Positions 62,860-64,000 of a stretch of DNA of 64,000 nt are shown here, in pieces; position 1 is the first letter of the stretch; every line of letters begins with the position of its first letter. The position numbers and the translations under genes are program-made. The notes beneath the pieces were generated by a model. The model was not told the origin of the DNA and made no database searches. It saw only the letters and a list, made by a program, of their open reading frames with translations. This stretch comes from an uncultured Odoribacter sp. (lineage in GTDB: Bacteria > Bacteroidota > Bacteroidia > Bacteroidales > Marinifilaceae), in NCBI GenBank assembly GCA_944321165.1, contig CALUKE010000010.1:1-64000 (forward strand), in the 5' to 3' direction.

Positions 62860-64000
62860 CTATCTCCTCATCGAAAATCCTCTTTTCTGCTGTTGGTCAT
62901 AATTCCCTTCCACCACATTGTCGACTTCCCGTCTGGCTTTGATTTGCTCCCGGTTATCAAATTCACCCTTTTGCCTGGCTGTGAAATACAGGAAATCCCC
63001 TGCCGCCTGATGTGATTGTCTGTCATCTCCGAACAGGTTAAGGGCACTCTTGATGTCAGATACCTGTTCCGTGTCAAAACGTGGCTTGTAATAATCACGG
63101 GCGAAACGAATGACACTGTGTACCGCCTTACGGAAGATGTCGCTCGTTTTTAGCAGCAGGAAGCTGAGACAGCCGATGATATGGCTTTGCCATGCAATCC
63201 GGTTTTTAAGCCTTGTGGTTTCCTGTGCATGTTCCGTTTCCTTGCGATTCAGTTCGGACCGGTGTTTGGCCTCCAGTTGCATCAGCTCACGGCTGTGGTC
63301 GTTCTGTATGGTCTGGATTTTATCCTGCAACCGTTCGATGGTTTCCTCGTGCGTGGAAATCTCACAGCGCAAATCCTCTATTTCATTTTTCAGGGCTTTC
63401 GATTTCCCGGTAGCCCAGCCGACTGCGGCATTCAGAAGTTCGCTTCCTTTTTCCTTGTTCAGTCTGGAGCGTTTCTCGCTGATAGCCCTGTCAAGGTCTT
63501 CACTCTGCCGTTCCTTCTCATTTGCCTTTTCAATAAGGGCATTGGTAATGCTTTCCGTTTCCTGCATCTTCTGATTTGCCATTTCCAACTGATGTTCCCG
63601 GTATTGCCTTGTGGCATCAAGCCGCTTCATTTCCTCCTTCTGCTTCCCAATGATAAAATCGTTACGCTCCTGATGTTCCTTGCCCGTAACAGCCTTTGAC
63701 TGCCCACGCTCCATCAGGAGTATGTCGGATGCCAGATTCTGCATTTCTGTCATATCCTCGTCATTGAGCTTGCGGCTCTTGCCTGTGTCATGGTTCATCC
63801 AGTCGAAAACGATATGGGCATGGTAATTCGGTTTGAACCATCTTTCACCGACTTGGAAACTCTCCCTATCCCCGGCTTCCGGCTGACCGTTCAGCCAGTG
63901 TCCCTCGTCCTTGTGCAGGAAGATCTGGAGCGGAGTGATGCCCCAGCGTCTCTGGCACTCCTCGCCAAACTTGCGCACATCTGCCAGTGTCGTGTCCGGT
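62860..64000 (-). CDS. MobV-type relaxase/mobilisation protein, 5' end beyond window
   Basis: The frame runs open to the window edge at 64000, so the N-terminus is missing; a GTG at 63978 is not the true start. Near the visible N-terminus lie FLHKDEGHW and KPNYHAHIVFDWMNHDTGKSRKL, which match the HxDE...HxH metal-binding region of MobV/Pre relaxases. A long charged coiled coil follows (about residues 105-260), then a hydrophobic stretch (IIGCLSFLLLKTSDIF) and a basic tail. It would nick DNA at an oriT during mobilisation. The GC-rich codon use differs from the SusCD region, in keeping with transfer. Confidence 0.83.
   Translation of the reverse strand, partial: PDTTLADVRKFGEECQRRWGITPLQIFLHKDEGHWLNGQPEAGDRESFQVGERWFKPNYHAHIVFDWMNHDTGKSRKLNDEDMTEMQNLASDILLMERGQSKAVTGKEHQERNDFIIGKQKEEMKRLDATRQYREHQLEMANQKMQETESITNALIEKANEKERQSEDLDRAISEKRSRLNKEKGSELLNAAVGWATGKSKALKNEIEDLRCEISTHEETIERLQDKIQTIQNDHSRELMQLEAKHRSELNRKETEHAQETTRLKNRIAWQSHIIGCLSFLLLKTSDIFRKAVHSVIRFARDYYKPRFDTEQVSDIKSALNLFGDDRQSHQAAGDFLYFTARQKGEFDNREQIKARREVDNVVEGNYDQQQKRGFSMRR

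Overview
The window is from a Bacteroidota chromosome, most likely a gut lineage near Odoribacter or Butyricimonas (the phylum is secure, the genus is a guess). The evidence is the density of SusC/SusD pairs, FecI-type sigma factors with FecR anti-sigma factors carrying a C-terminal DUF4974-type domain, SusC receptors with an N-terminal STN domain, and promoter elements of the Bacteroidota form TAnnTTTG.

Positions 1 to about 57,000 hold six consecutive plus-strand trans-envelope signalling and uptake loci. The basic order is ECF sigma (fecI), anti-sigma (fecR), hairpin leader, STN-containing SusC, SusD, DUF4843 lipoprotein, PKD-like lipoprotein, thioredoxin-fold protein. System 1 (107-8475) lacks its sigma and anti-sigma genes inside the window. 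System 2 (8636-18888) is complete, but its sigma gene has an in-frame stop. System 3 (19222-27248) has only SusCD plus a thioredoxin. System 4 (27411-37743) is complete. System 5 (37926-49675) is complete with two tandem thioredoxins. System 6 (49849-56992) has only SusCD. Systems 1 to 5 each end in an intrinsic terminator, and the sigma promoter of the next system lies just downstream. None encodes a glycosidase, lyase, sulfatase or protease. The recurring cargo is a periplasmic or lipid-anchored thiol-disulfide oxidoreductase, so these look like redox-linked importers and not polysaccharide loci.

The six systems have exchanged sequence. SusC1 and SusC2 share a sharply bounded 190-bp tract in the plug domain, beyond which system 2 turns AT-rich to its end. 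SusC4 and SusC5 have unrelated-looking STN domains joined to an almost identical plug and barrel. Signal-sensing and cargo-binding parts therefore seem to be shuffled separately.

From 57,336 to 64,000 the content changes. A minus-strand HxlR-type regulator faces a plus-strand NAD(P)-binding reductase and an exported MBL-like protein, which end in a terminator. An overlapping operon follows: pyridoxamine-oxidase-like flavoprotein, zinc-type macrodomain and class M sirtuin (SirTM). This is a reversible protein ADP-ribosylation pair in a redox-flavoured neighbourhood. The window ends with a minus-strand DUF1016/PDDEXK nuclease and the 3' part of a MobV-type relaxase gene, suggesting a mobilisable element at this edge. 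No rRNA, tRNA or CRISPR array was seen.
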